From NCBI GenBank assembly GCA_958295985.1, contig OY282432.1, positions 4,027,554 to 4,091,553 on the forward strand: a DNA stretch of 64,000 bases, written 5' to 3'. Source of the stretch: an uncultured Candidatus Binatia bacterium. GTDB taxonomy: Bacteria; Desulfobacterota; Binatia; UBA9968; JAJDTQ01. The position numbers and the translations under genes were made by a program. This document shows positions 27,357 through 35,823 of this stretch, piece after piece (position 1 is the first letter of the stretch; each line of letters begins with the position of its first letter). The notes under the pieces are model-generated. The model was not told where the DNA came from, ran no database searches, and worked only from the letters and a program-made list of their open reading frames with translations.

Positions 27357-28511
27357 CTATGGCAGCGTGACCTTGCCGTTCTCGATGGTGACCACGTAAA
27401 CGTTCGGAACGTTCTGGGCGCTCTCCTTGCCGGCGGGGCCTTGCTTGATGAACGCGATGTTGCCGTTGACGCCCTTCACCTTGACCCCCCAGAGAGCCTT
27501 CTGAATGGCCTTGGGCTCGGCCTTGCCCGCGGCCTTGATGCCGGCGGCGATGGTCATGATGCCGTCGTGGCCGCGGAAACCCTCGGTCAGACCGGCGAAG
27601 TTGTGGCCGCGCTTGTTCCATTCATTGACGAACGCGGTGGCGACATCCGGATTGGGCGCCGAGCCCGGGAACCAGGGAGCGAAGAACAGCAGATGATAGC
27701 TGCCTTCCGCGGCCGCGCCGGCCTGCGCGATCAACTGATCCGGCGATTGCGAACCGCCGGTGGTGATCACCCGTTGAGTGACACGCTGCTCCTTCATCTG
27801 CTTCAGCACCAGGGTGAGTTGCTCGACGCCCGTGGTGACGAACACCGTATCCCCACCCGACGACTTGATCTTCGCCAACTGGGCGCTCAGGTCGGTGGCC
27901 CTGGCATCCATGGTTTCCACAACGCCGATGGCGATGCCCTTGCTCTTGAGCATCTTCCGGAATTCCTTGGACGCGCCAAGGCCCCAGTCGTTGTTGACCA
28001 CCAGGAAATTGGCCTTCTTGATGTTGAACTGCCCGACCTTCGTGCCGAAGGACTGGGCTTCCATGGCCGAGGTCGGGCTGATCCGGAAGATCCAGGGATT
28101 GCCCGAGGTCGTGATCTTGCCCGAGGACGACGTCTCGACGACCATGGGCACGCCGTATTCCATCAGTTTCGGCATGACCGCCAGGGTATAGGTCGAGCTC
28201 CACGCCCCCATCAACGCCGGCACCTTGTCGCGCACGATCAGCTTTTCGGCCGTTGCCACGGCTTCCTTCGGATTGCTCTTGTTGTCCTCGATGATCAACT
28301 GGACCTTCTTGCCCAACAGACCACCGGAGGCGTTGAGAAACGACTCAGCGATCTTGGCGCCCTGTGCGACATAGTTGCCGGACGCCGCGACGGCGCCGGT
28401 CAGCGGCTGGGTGACGCCTATTTTCAAGGTCTCGGCCGCCCCGGCGATGGGCGCAGCCGCCGCCAACGCGATTCCAGCCACGAACAGCGCGACTCGTTTG
28501 AACCTGGACAT
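27357..28511 (-). CDS. livK: Branched-chain amino acid-type ABC substrate-binding protein
   Basis: Periplasmic type I binding protein of the LivJ/K (peripla_BP_6) family, 384 residues. Signal peptide at residues 1-25 (ALFVAGIALAAAAPIAGA), then ETLKIGVTQPLTGAVA, LNASGGLLGKKVQLIIEDNKS and ALMGAWSSTYTLAV, the ligand-binding loops of the family. ATG 28511 has AAAGGAG upstream. First gene of the Liv operon. Family members bind amino acids, amides, urea or aromatic acids, so branched-chain specificity is not assured. Confidence 0.9.
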   Translation of the reverse strand: MSRFKRVALFVAGIALAAAAPIAGAAETLKIGVTQPLTGAVAASGNYVAQGAKIAESFLNASGGLLGKKVQLIIEDNKSNPKEAVATAEKLIVRDKVPALMGAWSSTYTLAVMPKLMEYGVPMVVETSSSGKITTSGNPWIFRISPTSAMEAQSFGTKVGQFNIKKANFLVVNNDWGLGASKEFRKMLKSKGIAIGVVETMDARATDLSAQLAKIKSSGGDTVFVTTGVEQLTLVLKQMKEQRVTQRVITTGGSQSPDQLIAQAGAAAEGSYHLLFFAPWFPGSAPNPDVATAFVNEWNKRGHNFAGLTEGFRGHDGIMTIAAGIKAAGKAEPKAIQKALWGVKVKGVNGNIAFIKQGPAGKESAQNVPNVYVVTIENGKVTLP

Positions 28512-28631
28512 GGTTTTCTCCTTTCGTTCGGAACAAAAACGGGCGCCAGATTCTGGCACGGCGGGCCACACCAGCACAAGCATGGTCGAACGTCTCGCCA
28601 AGGGTTACCCCGCACGGCTTGCTTGGCGCCT

Positions 28632-28961
28632 CTATTCCTGGACTCCCGTCTTGAGATCCGGTTGGGTGAAGAGCGGCTGCCCCACATCGTCCATATGCGC
28701 TTTAAGGGGCGGATATGTCGTAAGCCCGTAGCTCATTACGTCAACCGCGACAGGGAGGTTGCTTTCATGAAACAGCGTCCAGAGCCGGTCAACGGTTCTT
28801 TCGTCCAGCCGGCCGTGCAGGACCAAGTCTATGTCTGAATCCGGGCGGCAAGCGCCCGTGGCTCGGGAGCCAAAAAGGTCGACACGGGTGATGACATCCG
28901 CATAAGGGGCGAGAATCCGTTTAATCGTGCCTAGCTGCCTGGCTGTAAGGCCGTGGTCCAC
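28632..28961 (-). CDS. mntA: MNT-type nucleotidyltransferase (antitoxin)
   Basis: Minimal nucleotidyltransferase, 109 residues. The active site GSRATGACRPDSDIDL fits the GSx10DxD motif of MntA antitoxins, which in characterised HEPN-MNT pairs AMPylate and silence the toxin. It follows the HEPN gene by six bases on the same strand, and starts with GTG. The final third is short and lacks further domains. Assignment as antitoxin is from motif plus partner; activity is not shown. Confidence 0.85.
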   Translation of the reverse strand: MDHGLTARQLGTIKRILAPYADVITRVDLFGSRATGACRPDSDIDLVLHGRLDERTVDRLWTLFHESNLPVAVDVMSYGLTTYPPLKAHMDDVGQPLFTQPDLKTGVQE

Positions 28962-28967
28962 CGGCAG

Positions 28968-29411
28968 CTACTCCACGCTCTCCTCGAGCAGTTTCATATA
29001 AAGCTCATCCATGACCTCCAGATAGCGGCTCCTGATGCTGTCGATCACATCCTTGAACTTTTTGAAGTCGTAGGTGTGCGACATCTTGTTGCGGTCATCC
29101 AGAGCCTCCATCCACGTCTCACCGCTGCTGATCAGCCTCGACGTGAAGGCTGCGCGTATGACCGCCCTCGGGGTGACCTGCGGCAAGACGAGATTTTCGC
29201 TTTCCAGATAGTCCTTCATGACCTTCCAGGCCAACTCCATGGTGTACCCGAAACGTTGGATGACCCCTTCCTGCTCCAACTGGCTGAGTTCCCGGTCTTC
29301 CTCAATAGCCTCCCTGAGCAAAACGAAGGCCCGTTTGTAGTTGTCGAACCGATACTGCCAGCGCGGTTTCTTTCGTGGGTTCATGTCGGCGTACCCTGGT
29401 GTCTGACTCAA
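28968..29411 (-). CDS. hepT: HEPN toxin (HI0074-like nucleotidyltransferase partner)
   Basis: All-helical HEPN protein, 147 residues, of the HI0074/nucleotidyltransferase-substrate-binding family. Near residue 106 RNKMSHTY carries the Rx4HxY active-site motif of HEPN RNases. In known pairs this protein cleaves RNA (for example tRNA) and is inhibited by its MNT partner encoded downstream, as here. TTG 29411 overlaps the preceding stop and has GAGGAG eight bases upstream; ATG 29384 is an alternative that removes nine residues. Confidence 0.85.
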   Translation of the reverse strand: MSQTPGYADMNPRKKPRWQYRFDNYKRAFVLLREAIEEDRELSQLEQEGVIQRFGYTMELAWKVMKDYLESENLVLPQVTPRAVIRAAFTSRLISSGETWMEALDDRNKMSHTYDFKKFKDVIDSIRSRYLEVMDELYMKLLEESVE

Positions 29412-30172
29412 GCGGCGAGCTCCTCACGCGCCCGGTCGCGACCCGACCACGCGATGGGATGGACATCGTAACTGCGAATCGCGGCCAACACGTTCTCCGA
29501 GACTTGTTGGTCTGCATCGTTCAGGATCGCATAGGCACGCGAGTCCGGAGAACGCACCTCTTTGGTGTCGATCCAGGAAAATGCCATTGCCTGCGCGGTG
29601 TCTCTGCTTGGCCGGTTGATCGCCCGCAACACCCGCTCCGGCTGGATTTTCGACTTCGGTATGACGAAGTCGAACCGATGATCGTAGCCGCTCTTTCCAG
29701 TGAATTTCACGCTCGGCGTATAGCGGATATCGGAGAGGTCCAGCCAGGCCACTACATCTTCGTAGAACAAGTTGGCGACCACGGGAGAGGCCAGGTAAAA
29801 GAGATCGTTGACCGCAAGCATGGCCTGTACGAGATTGTGTTTCCGTAGTGCGAAACTATCGGACGAGGCGTGTACCTCAAGCGCCTTCTCATTGATCTGC
29901 ACGCCAAATCCATTGAGTGTCGTCTTGAACAGAGATTGTCGCTTGGCACTGTCGATCCTGCACCCCGACTGCTCCAGGTCGTCAAGGACATAGCCGTCAT
30001 CCGTCAACACGAAGCCCCCGTTCACCCGCTTGGCGTAGATCTGGAGACAATCGTTGTGACGGTCGAGGTAAGGCGTAGTGATCTCCGTCCAGTCGCCGAT
30101 CTCGCGAAGACTCGTCCGGTCCCGCAACCAGGTCCAGTACTGGTCCAGCAAAGATTGTACTTCTCCGATCAC
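29408..30172 (-). CDS. DUF1828/DUF1829-type protein
   Basis: A 254-residue protein without known activity. The N-terminal half ([33 protein letters not shown]) matches my memory of DUF1828, and the C-terminal half ([31 protein letters not shown]) that of DUF1829. No catalytic motif is obvious. It overlaps the upstream DUF6978-like gene by four bases and the HEPN gene by four, so it belongs to the same operon as the HEPN-MNT pair; start is GTG 30172. Role in or alongside the toxin-antitoxin pair is an inference from this coupling. Confidence 0.7.
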   Translation of the reverse strand: MIGEVQSLLDQYWTWLRDRTSLREIGDWTEITTPYLDRHNDCLQIYAKRVNGGFVLTDDGYVLDDLEQSGCRIDSAKRQSLFKTTLNGFGVQINEKALEVHASSDSFALRKHNLVQAMLAVNDLFYLASPVVANLFYEDVVAWLDLSDIRYTPSVKFTGKSGYDHRFDFVIPKSKIQPERVLRAINRPSRDTAQAMAFSWIDTKEVRSPDSRAYAILNDADQQVSENVLAAIRSYDVHPIAWSGRDRAREELAA

Positions 30173-30615
30173 GTGAAGAGTCCTCGCTGGATGACGGGCG
30201 GCTCCACAATGTTGCAGAACCTCATGAAATCACCGAGCGTTAGCCACGGGTCGTCCAGGTGAGAGAAGTGTTCGACCGGAACCTGGAAAGCCCACTTGTC
30301 AGCGTAACCCTCGCGGTAAAGGTGGAGATGGGTGGACCCGATCCCCTCTCCGTCCGGATTGCGATGCGGCCCGCCGCCGAAATCCAGGCGGGCAAGGACC
30401 ACTACCTGGCGCCCGCGGTTCTGGTAGTTGCCCTTGGCAAGATTGATCCGAGCCCGGCGCACGTCGAGGAGGAACGACTCGCGCCCATCGAACGAGGCCA
30501 GCGGGACCGTGACCCGTCCTCCGAAATCCGGATAATCCCACTGGGAGGCGTCGACCCGGCGCTTTTCCAACGCCAGGAGGGCTTCGGCTTCTGCTTGTGT
30601 GAAGTTGGAATCCAT
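30169..30615 (-). CDS. DUF6978-like protein
   Basis: A 148-residue protein resembling the DUF6978 family by memory: helical N-terminus [16 protein letters not shown], then a beta-rich domain with [38 protein letters not shown] and [10 protein letters not shown], the last carrying a His-x-His cluster. Function unknown. First gene of the four-gene operon that ends in HEPN-MNT; its stop overlaps the next start. Such proteins are often found next to DUF1828/1829 proteins, but I cannot verify this here. Confidence 0.6.
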   Translation of the reverse strand: MDSNFTQAEAEALLALEKRRVDASQWDYPDFGGRVTVPLASFDGRESFLLDVRRARINLAKGNYQNRGRQVVVLARLDFGGGPHRNPDGEGIGSTHLHLYREGYADKWAFQVPVEHFSHLDDPWLTLGDFMRFCNIVEPPVIQRGLFT

Positions 30616-31196
30616 TTTGCGTTATGTCCTCCGGTACAGATGGCTGCTCAGAGGACCGGGAATTTTGCGCGCTCAATCAACTCATCGACCTGCTGGCGAT
30701 CCGCGCGTTCCTCGCTGATTCTCCTCGGCATCCCACACGCCGAGCGACAGTGTTTGGCACTGCGCTGTCACCCAACTGCGCAAGTCGAGCTTCTCCCGAG
30801 ACAACACTAGAGCCACACCGAGTCCACAGAACCACTCTCTTTCGTCCCAGTCTTTCCAATTCAGAAACAGCTCGTTGCGTTCCAGTTGTCCGGCAATGTA
30901 CTGATTGTGCTCGTCGAGAATCTCCCGCGCAATCTCTTCAGCTCGGACAACGTCCGTGCCGTGAATTTGCCATGCAATTTCAGCGTGTGCAAAATCGCCA
31001 GCGCGACCATGTCATCGGACGCCTCTCAGTGATCCATAGTAGGGTGCTGGGTGGCCCACTTGCGCATAGCGCGCTCCATTCTCGACATTTCGAAAGAAGC
31101 CGGGGCAGCGTCACACTCCCCGCTGACACCTTGAAGCCAACCGGGTGAGGGCGGCGCTCGTGCGGAACCGGCATGGAGATGGTGGAGGAATTTGGT
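30616..31196. other. Gene-free stretch with degenerate coding remnants (minus strand)
   Basis: No intact gene. On the minus strand several short frames look protein-like but are broken. One reads IAREILDEHNQYIAGQLERN and ELFLNWKDWDEREWFC and lacks any start codon; it ends at a stop at 30682. Another, in a different frame, is MPRRISEERADRQQVDELI and seems to be a displaced C-terminus. This looks like a pseudogene with two or more frameshifts between the DUF6978 gene and the tRNA. The parent family was not recognised. Confidence 0.4.
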
Positions 31197-31288
31197 TGGC
31201 GGAGGGGGCGAGATTCGAACTCGCGGTCCACCGTCAAGCGGACGCCGATTTTCAAGACCGGTGCCTTAAACCACTCGGCCACCCCTCC
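31197..31288 (-). tRNA. tRNA-Ser (anticodon UGA)
   Basis: A 92-base class II tRNA with encoded CCA. The acceptor arms GGAGGGG (31282-31288) and CCCCTCC (31201-31207) pair fully, with discriminator G at 31200 and CCA at 31197-31199. The anticodon loop reads CTTGAAA (anticodon UGA, reads UCA serine codons). The T-arm GGTTCGAATCTC-type sequence and a long variable arm are present. It borders the HEPN-MNT accessory patch, a common position for integrated DNA. Confidence 0.93.
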
Positions 31289-31317
31289 GTATTCGGGAAG
31301 ACCCGGAGCGCCCCGTG

Positions 31318-31797
31318 TCAGGGGCTCTCATTGGAATTGTGCCACTTGGTGAAGGGATTTGCCACAAGGTTGGCGTTGTAGTAGCGGGGGTCGCGGGTGA
31401 CCTCTTCGCCTACCCACGGGGGCTTGGTCAGCGGACGGTCTTCGCGGTCGAGCTCGACTTCGGCGATGACGAGGCCCTGGTTGTCACCGAAGAACTCGTC
31501 CACTTCCCAGACGAGGCCGTCGTGCTCCAGGCGGCGGCGCACCTTTTCGATGAGGGGCGGCTCGCACAGCCGCAGCAGCTCGGCGGCGTCCTCGGACGGG
31601 ATGTCGTATTCGTACTCGGCGCGGGTGGCGCCCCGGGTGATTCCCTTGATGGCGAGTCTTGCCTTGTCGCCCTCGATGCGCACGCGCACGGTGCGCTCCG
31701 GCCGGGTGCTCAGGTAGCCTTGGCGTAGGACGACGCCGTCGGCGTTGCGCCATTCGTTTCCGGTGACCAGGAACTTGCGCTCGATCTCCAGCGCCAT
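31318..31797 (-). CDS. CYTH-domain protein (class IV adenylyl cyclase/triphosphatase fold)
   Basis: A 159-residue single-domain CYTH protein. It starts MALEIERKFLV, giving the ExExK signature, and carries alternating charged strands such as VRVRIEGDKARLAIKG, AEYEYDIP and VIAEVELDRED that line the triphosphate tunnel. Small bacterial CYTH proteins of this kind are mostly inorganic tri(poly)phosphatases. ATG 31797 has a GAGGA upstream. It stands between the tRNA and the luciferase-like gene. Confidence 0.85.
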   Translation of the reverse strand: MALEIERKFLVTGNEWRNADGVVLRQGYLSTRPERTVRVRIEGDKARLAIKGITRGATRAEYEYDIPSEDAAELLRLCEPPLIEKVRRRLEHDGLVWEVDEFFGDNQGLVIAEVELDREDRPLTKPPWVGEEVTRDPRYYNANLVANPFTKWHNSNESP

Positions 31798-31886
31798 GGG
31801 GTCCTCGCGGCCGCACCTGTCCTCGTACCACGCGGCCGTTCCAGGCCGCCGGGAGGCCGAACCGGCCGGTAACGCGATGGAGGCGC

Positions 31887-31907
31887 GGGCGGGTTTGAAA
31901 CCCGCCC
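31887..31907. repeat. Palindrome, dispersed-repeat candidate
   Basis: GGGCGGGTTT and AAACCCGCCC form a perfect 10-bp inverted repeat around a single G, abutting the stop of the luciferase-like gene (minus strand). It resembles the hairpin region at 13210-13240. It may act as a terminator/processing site for that gene. Confidence 0.6.
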
Positions 31908-32900
31908 CTACATCCGGTGCAGCACGTTCTCTGCCAGGGCCTGGAGGTATTCCTTTCGGCCGGAAAGGTCCTTGGGCATGTTGAGCAGGGTCATGCCCAC
32001 GTACTCCACACCATCCGCGGCCAGCCGGCCGAGTCCTTCCAGGCAGTCGTCGCCGTTGCCCGCCACGGCCCAGGCGCTGACCTCGGAGTCCGAGGCGATA
32101 TTGATCTTGACCATGGTGTCTTCCTGCATGTTCCAACTGCTGTACATCTTGTAGGAAGACGCCGCGGACTCACGCGCCTGGGCGATGGCGGTCTCGCGGT
32201 CGCCGGCGAACGCCACGCCCCTGGAGATGGTGATGCGGCCGGGGTCCTGGCCGGTCACGCTGCGCTCGTCGCGGTAGACGGAGATGAGATGGGCCACGTC
32301 GTCGAAGCCCACCTGGGGCGCCAGATACGCGGCGTCGGCGATGCGCGCGGACCGGCGCACCGCTCCTTCGCTTTGGCACGCGATCCAGATGGGAGGATGG
32401 GGCGTCTGAACGGGCACGAACCCCATCTTGGCGCCGTGCACGGTCCAGTACTTGCCTTCGTAATCGACCTCCTCGCCGGTCCACAGCCGTTTCATCACTT
32501 CGATGGATTCGGTGAGGCGGGAGACCCGCTGCTTGCGGTTGGAGCCCACGGCCTCGAGCTCGGTATCCCGGTAGCCCAGGCCGACGCCCAGGACGAACCG
32601 GCCCTTGGCGATGTGGTCCAGGGTGGCCACGTCTTCCGCCACCTGGAGCGGGTTGTGCAGCGGCAGCAGCACGATGCCGGTCTGCAGCCGCATCTCGCCC
32701 ACCTCCGGCGCCAGCCGCGCCAGCATCGGAAAGGGCTGCGGCCAGATGGTGGGGTGCGACACCCAGTGCTGCGGCATGGTGATGGCGGCGAAACCGCAGT
32801 CACGCGCCACGTGGCAGATCTCCACCGCGTCGTCGATCTGCTCGTGCAGCGGCCGCGCAGGGTTGGTGAAGAAAGAACGGAGATAGATGCCGAGTTCCAC
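31908..32900 (-). CDS. LLM-class flavin-dependent oxidoreductase
   Basis: Bacterial-luciferase-like monooxygenase or F420/FMN-dependent reductase, 330 residues. Seen: MELGIYLRSFF start, TMPQHWVSHP, LQTGIVLLPLHNPLQVAEDVATLD, RFVLGVGLGYRDTEL and PPIWIACQSEGAVRRSARIAD, the typical TIM-barrel and flavin-binding stretches of the family. GTG 32900 has AGGAGG upstream; the frame continuing to 33113 does not look coding. Divergent from tcuA. Substrate unknown. Confidence 0.85.
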   Translation of the reverse strand: MELGIYLRSFFTNPARPLHEQIDDAVEICHVARDCGFAAITMPQHWVSHPTIWPQPFPMLARLAPEVGEMRLQTGIVLLPLHNPLQVAEDVATLDHIAKGRFVLGVGLGYRDTELEAVGSNRKQRVSRLTESIEVMKRLWTGEEVDYEGKYWTVHGAKMGFVPVQTPHPPIWIACQSEGAVRRSARIADAAYLAPQVGFDDVAHLISVYRDERSVTGQDPGRITISRGVAFAGDRETAIAQARESAASSYKMYSSWNMQEDTMVKINIASDSEVSAWAVAGNGDDCLEGLGRLAADGVEYVGMTLLNMPKDLSGRKEYLQALAENVLHRM

Positions 32901-33202
32901 TGAAATCCTCCTGGGGCGGGAATGTGTCGAAACGGTCCCCGGAGAGTCTCGCGCGGCTGCGCTCCTCCCTCTGGGCCATGAATACGGTGCAAGTTTCGGC
33001 GAACAGGGTCGAAAGGATGCCTCTACTTCATGGCAAGTAAGGGCTGTCCTTGTCAACTTGCGGCAGGAGCGGGGCCTCACCACCGTTTCGCACGAACGAC
33101 GGTGGCCGGGCATTGGCGGGCATCATTGGCGGGCAGGTTTCACGGGCATGACCGGATTTCACAAGTTGACAGAATCCAGAGCGTCCACTAACAGGTAGCG
33201 TC
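32901..33202. other. Divergent intergenic region, LLM oxidoreductase / tcuA
   Basis: 302 bases between divergent genes; it should contain both promoters. I see no gene, no clear operator palindrome and no convincing -35/-10 pair; a short duplication (GGCGGGCATCATTGGCGGGCAG, described as two GGCGGGCA units) lies near 33113-33134. Confidence 0.4.
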
Positions 33203-34621
33203 ATGGTTTCATCATCCACCGGAGGCGGTTCGGGGAAGGCTCCCGAGGTGGACGTGCTCATCGCGGGGGGCGGGAACGCGGCGATGTGCGCGGCCATCAT
33301 GGCGAGCCACGGCGGCGCCAGCGTGCTGGTGCTGGAGGCGGCGCCCAAGGCGTTCCGCGGCGGCAACAGCCGCCATACCCGCAACCTTCGCTACATGCAC
33401 GAAGGCGAGGACGGTTTCCTCACCGGCACGTATCCGGAGGACGAGTTCTACGAGGACCTCCTGCGCGTGACCGGCGGCGACACCAACGAGGAACTGGCGC
33501 GCTTCTGCATCCGCGAGTCCCGGGACGCGGGCGAATGGATGTCGGCCCACGGGATCCGCTGGCAGCCGTCGCTGCGCGGCACGCTGCAACTGTCGCGCAC
33601 CAACGCCTTCTTCCTGGGCGGCGGCAAGGCGCTGATGAACGCCTACTACGACACCGCCGGGAAGATGGGCGTCCGGGTGGAGTACGAGACCGAGGTGCGG
33701 GACCTGAACGTCGAGGACGGCGTGTTCCGCTCCGCGGTGGTGGAACACCACGGCCAGACCCGAGAGGTGACGGCCAGGGCTTTCATCGGCGCCTCCGGCG
33801 GCTTCGAGGCCAACGTCCCGTGGCTCAAGGAATACTGGGGCGACGCCGCGGACAATTTCATCATCCGAGGCACCCCCTACAACAAGGGCCGCGTGCTGCG
33901 GCAGTTGTTCGACGCCGGCGCGAAGCCGGCAGGACGCGCCAAGGGTTTTCACGCCATCGCGCTGGACGGGCGCGCGCCCAAGTTCGACGGCGGCATCGTG
34001 ACCCGGCTCGACTGCGTCCCCTTCGGCATCGTGGTCAACAAGAACGTTGAGCGCTTCTATGACGAAGGCGAGGACTTCTGGCCCAAGCGCTACGCCATCT
34101 GGGGCACCCTCATCGCCGGCCAGCCGGAGCAGGAGGCCTATTGCATCGTGGACGCCAAATCCATCGACATGTTCCTGCCCTCGGTCTTTCCGCCCTTCGA
34201 GGCGAAGTCCATCCGGCAACTGGGCGCGTCCCTCGACCTCAACCCGGCCAAGCTGGAGGAGACGGTGGCGGCCTTCAACCGCTCCGTCAGACCGGGCGCC
34301 TTCGACGCCACGGTACTGGACGATTGCGCCACCGAGGGCATGGACCCGCCCAAGAGCCACTGGGCGCGTGCCATCGACACCCCGCCGTTCTACGGCTATC
34401 CGCTGCGGCCGGGGATCACCTTCACGTACATGGGCGTCGCCGTGAACAAGCAGACGCAGGTCCTGTTCGGCGAAGACCAGCCGTCGCCCAACATCTTCGC
34501 AGCCGGGGAGATGATGTCCGGAAACATCCTCGGCAAAGGGTATCTGGCGGGATTCGGCATGACCATCGGAACGGTGTTCGGCCGCATTGCCGGAAGGGAG
34601 GCCGCGCGTGCCGTCGTCTGA
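33203..34621 (+). CDS. tcuA: FAD-dependent tricarballylate dehydrogenase-like protein
   Basis: Flavoprotein of the fumarate reductase/succinate dehydrogenase flavin superfamily, 472 residues. In Salmonella TcuA oxidises tricarballylate to cis-aconitate. The FAD motif VLIAGGGNAAMCAAIMA is near residue 18, followed by FRGGNSRHTRNLRY; the ending NIFAAGEMMSGNILGKGYLAGFG is the C-terminal FAD-binding stretch typical of TcuA. The partner tcuB overlaps its stop by fourteen bases. No tcuC transporter or tcuR regulator sits beside it. Confidence 0.85.
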   Translation: MVSSSTGGGSGKAPEVDVLIAGGGNAAMCAAIMASHGGASVLVLEAAPKAFRGGNSRHTRNLRYMHEGEDGFLTGTYPEDEFYEDLLRVTGGDTNEELARFCIRESRDAGEWMSAHGIRWQPSLRGTLQLSRTNAFFLGGGKALMNAYYDTAGKMGVRVEYETEVRDLNVEDGVFRSAVVEHHGQTREVTARAFIGASGGFEANVPWLKEYWGDAADNFIIRGTPYNKGRVLRQLFDAGAKPAGRAKGFHAIALDGRAPKFDGGIVTRLDCVPFGIVVNKNVERFYDEGEDFWPKRYAIWGTLIAGQPEQEAYCIVDAKSIDMFLPSVFPPFEAKSIRQLGASLDLNPAKLEETVAAFNRSVRPGAFDATVLDDCATEGMDPPKSHWARAIDTPPFYGYPLRPGITFTYMGVAVNKQTQVLFGEDQPSPNIFAAGEMMSGNILGKGYLAGFGMTIGTVFGRIAGREAARAVV

Positions 34622-35729
34622 GCATCTCAAGGAAGCCGACCGGGTCATGACCATCTGCAATGCCTGCCGTTACTGCGCGGGCTTCTGCGCGGTGTTCCCG
34701 GCCATGGAGCGGCGGCGCACCTTCGACACCAAGGACCTGGTCTATCTGTCCAACCTGTGTTTCGAGTGCCGCGCCTGCTTCTACGCGTGCCAGTACGCGC
34801 CGCCCCACGAGTTCGCGGTGAACGTGCCCAGCGCCCTGTCCCGGCTGCGCGCGGACACCTACGCGGACTACGCCTGGCCGCGGATCCTTTCAGGCATGTA
34901 CAAGAACAACGCCTTTCTGGTGGGGCTCGTCACCACGGTGTGCATCGTGGCGGCCTTCGTGCTGACACTGGTGTTCCAGGGGAGCACGACGCTCTTCTCG
35001 GCCCATCAGGGCGCCGGCGCGTTCTACGCGGTGGTGCCCTACGGCGCCATGGTGTTTCCGGCGATGGTGATGTTCTTCTACGCGATCTTCGCGCTGTTGG
35101 CGGGATTCGTGAGCTTCTGGCGCCGCACCCGCGGCAGCCTCTCCGACCTCGTCAACCTGCCCGCCTTCGCCCGCGCCATGAAGGACGCCTTCGGCCTGCA
35201 GTACATGAAAGGCGGGGGCGACGGTTGCAACTACCCCGACGAGAAGTTCTCCAAGAGCCGCATGTGGCACCACCATCTGGTGTTCTACGGTTTCCTGCTG
35301 GACTTCGGGGCCACCACCACCGCGGCCTTCTACCACCACTTCATGCACTGGGACGCGCCCTACCCCTACCTGAGCGTTCCGGTGGTGCTGGGGACCGTGG
35401 GCGGCGTCATGATGTGTATCGGCACGGTGGGGCTGCTCTATCTCAAGTCCAAGAGCGACCTGGAGCCCTCGGAGGAGAAGATGCTCAGCCTGGACAGGAC
35501 CTTCCTGGTCATGCTCTTCCTGACGAGCTTTACCGGACTGCTGCTGCTGGCGCTCCGTGAGACGGCGTTCATGGGAACGCTGCTGGTGATCCACCTCGGC
35601 GTCGTCGCCGGGCTCTTCCTGACGCTGCCCTACAGCAAGTTCGCCCACGCCGTGTACCGCTACGGGGCGCTGATACAGAACGCCATCGAGATCCGCGAAG
35701 AAGAACAGAGCCGCGTCGTCCTGGGCTGA
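34608..35729 (+). CDS. tcuB: TcuB-like iron-sulfur/heme membrane protein
   Basis: Membrane partner that re-oxidises TcuA flavin and passes electrons on, 373 residues. The N-terminus has two [4Fe-4S] cysteine sets (CNACRYCAGFCAVFP and CFECRACFYACQYAPP), followed by about six hydrophobic helices with His residues (MWHHHLVFYG, AFYHHFMHW) for heme. GTG 34608 is preceded by GGGAGG and overlaps tcuA, so the pair is translationally coupled. The longer frame from 34587 starts with TTG inside tcuA and is less likely. Confidence 0.87.
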   Translation: MPSSEHLKEADRVMTICNACRYCAGFCAVFPAMERRRTFDTKDLVYLSNLCFECRACFYACQYAPPHEFAVNVPSALSRLRADTYADYAWPRILSGMYKNNAFLVGLVTTVCIVAAFVLTLVFQGSTTLFSAHQGAGAFYAVVPYGAMVFPAMVMFFYAIFALLAGFVSFWRRTRGSLSDLVNLPAFARAMKDAFGLQYMKGGGDGCNYPDEKFSKSRMWHHHLVFYGFLLDFGATTTAAFYHHFMHWDAPYPYLSVPVVLGTVGGVMMCIGTVGLLYLKSKSDLEPSEEKMLSLDRTFLVMLFLTSFTGLLLLALRETAFMGTLLVIHLGVVAGLFLTLPYSKFAHAVYRYGALIQNAIEIREEEQSRVVLG

Positions 35730-35749
35730 AAAGAGGCGTGCCCCGCATC

Positions 35750-35781
35750 CGTCATTCCCGCTTTCGCGGGAATGACGTTTT
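35750..35781. terminator. Bidirectional terminator-like palindrome
   Basis: CGTCATTCCCGC (35750-35761) and GCGGGAATGACG (35766-35777) form a perfect 12-bp stem with a TTTC loop, followed by TTTT. It lies between the convergent ends of tcuB and the asparaginase gene. The same CATTCCCGC/GCGGGAATG palindrome is a dispersed repeat in many bacterial genomes, so it may be both. Confidence 0.65.
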
Positions 35782-35823
35782 GGGGACTCCGGCCAGGGAG
35801 GACCAAGCCCCCGGAACCCGGAG

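Noticed and set aside
30682..31040. A selenoprotein read-through at a TGA around 31.01 kb.
   Set aside because: The surrounding frames are also broken at other points and no SECIS-like hairpin follows the TGA; pseudogene decay is simpler.
31197..31288. An att site pair at the tRNA-Ser gene.
   Set aside because: No second copy of the tRNA 3' end and no integrase gene were found in the window.
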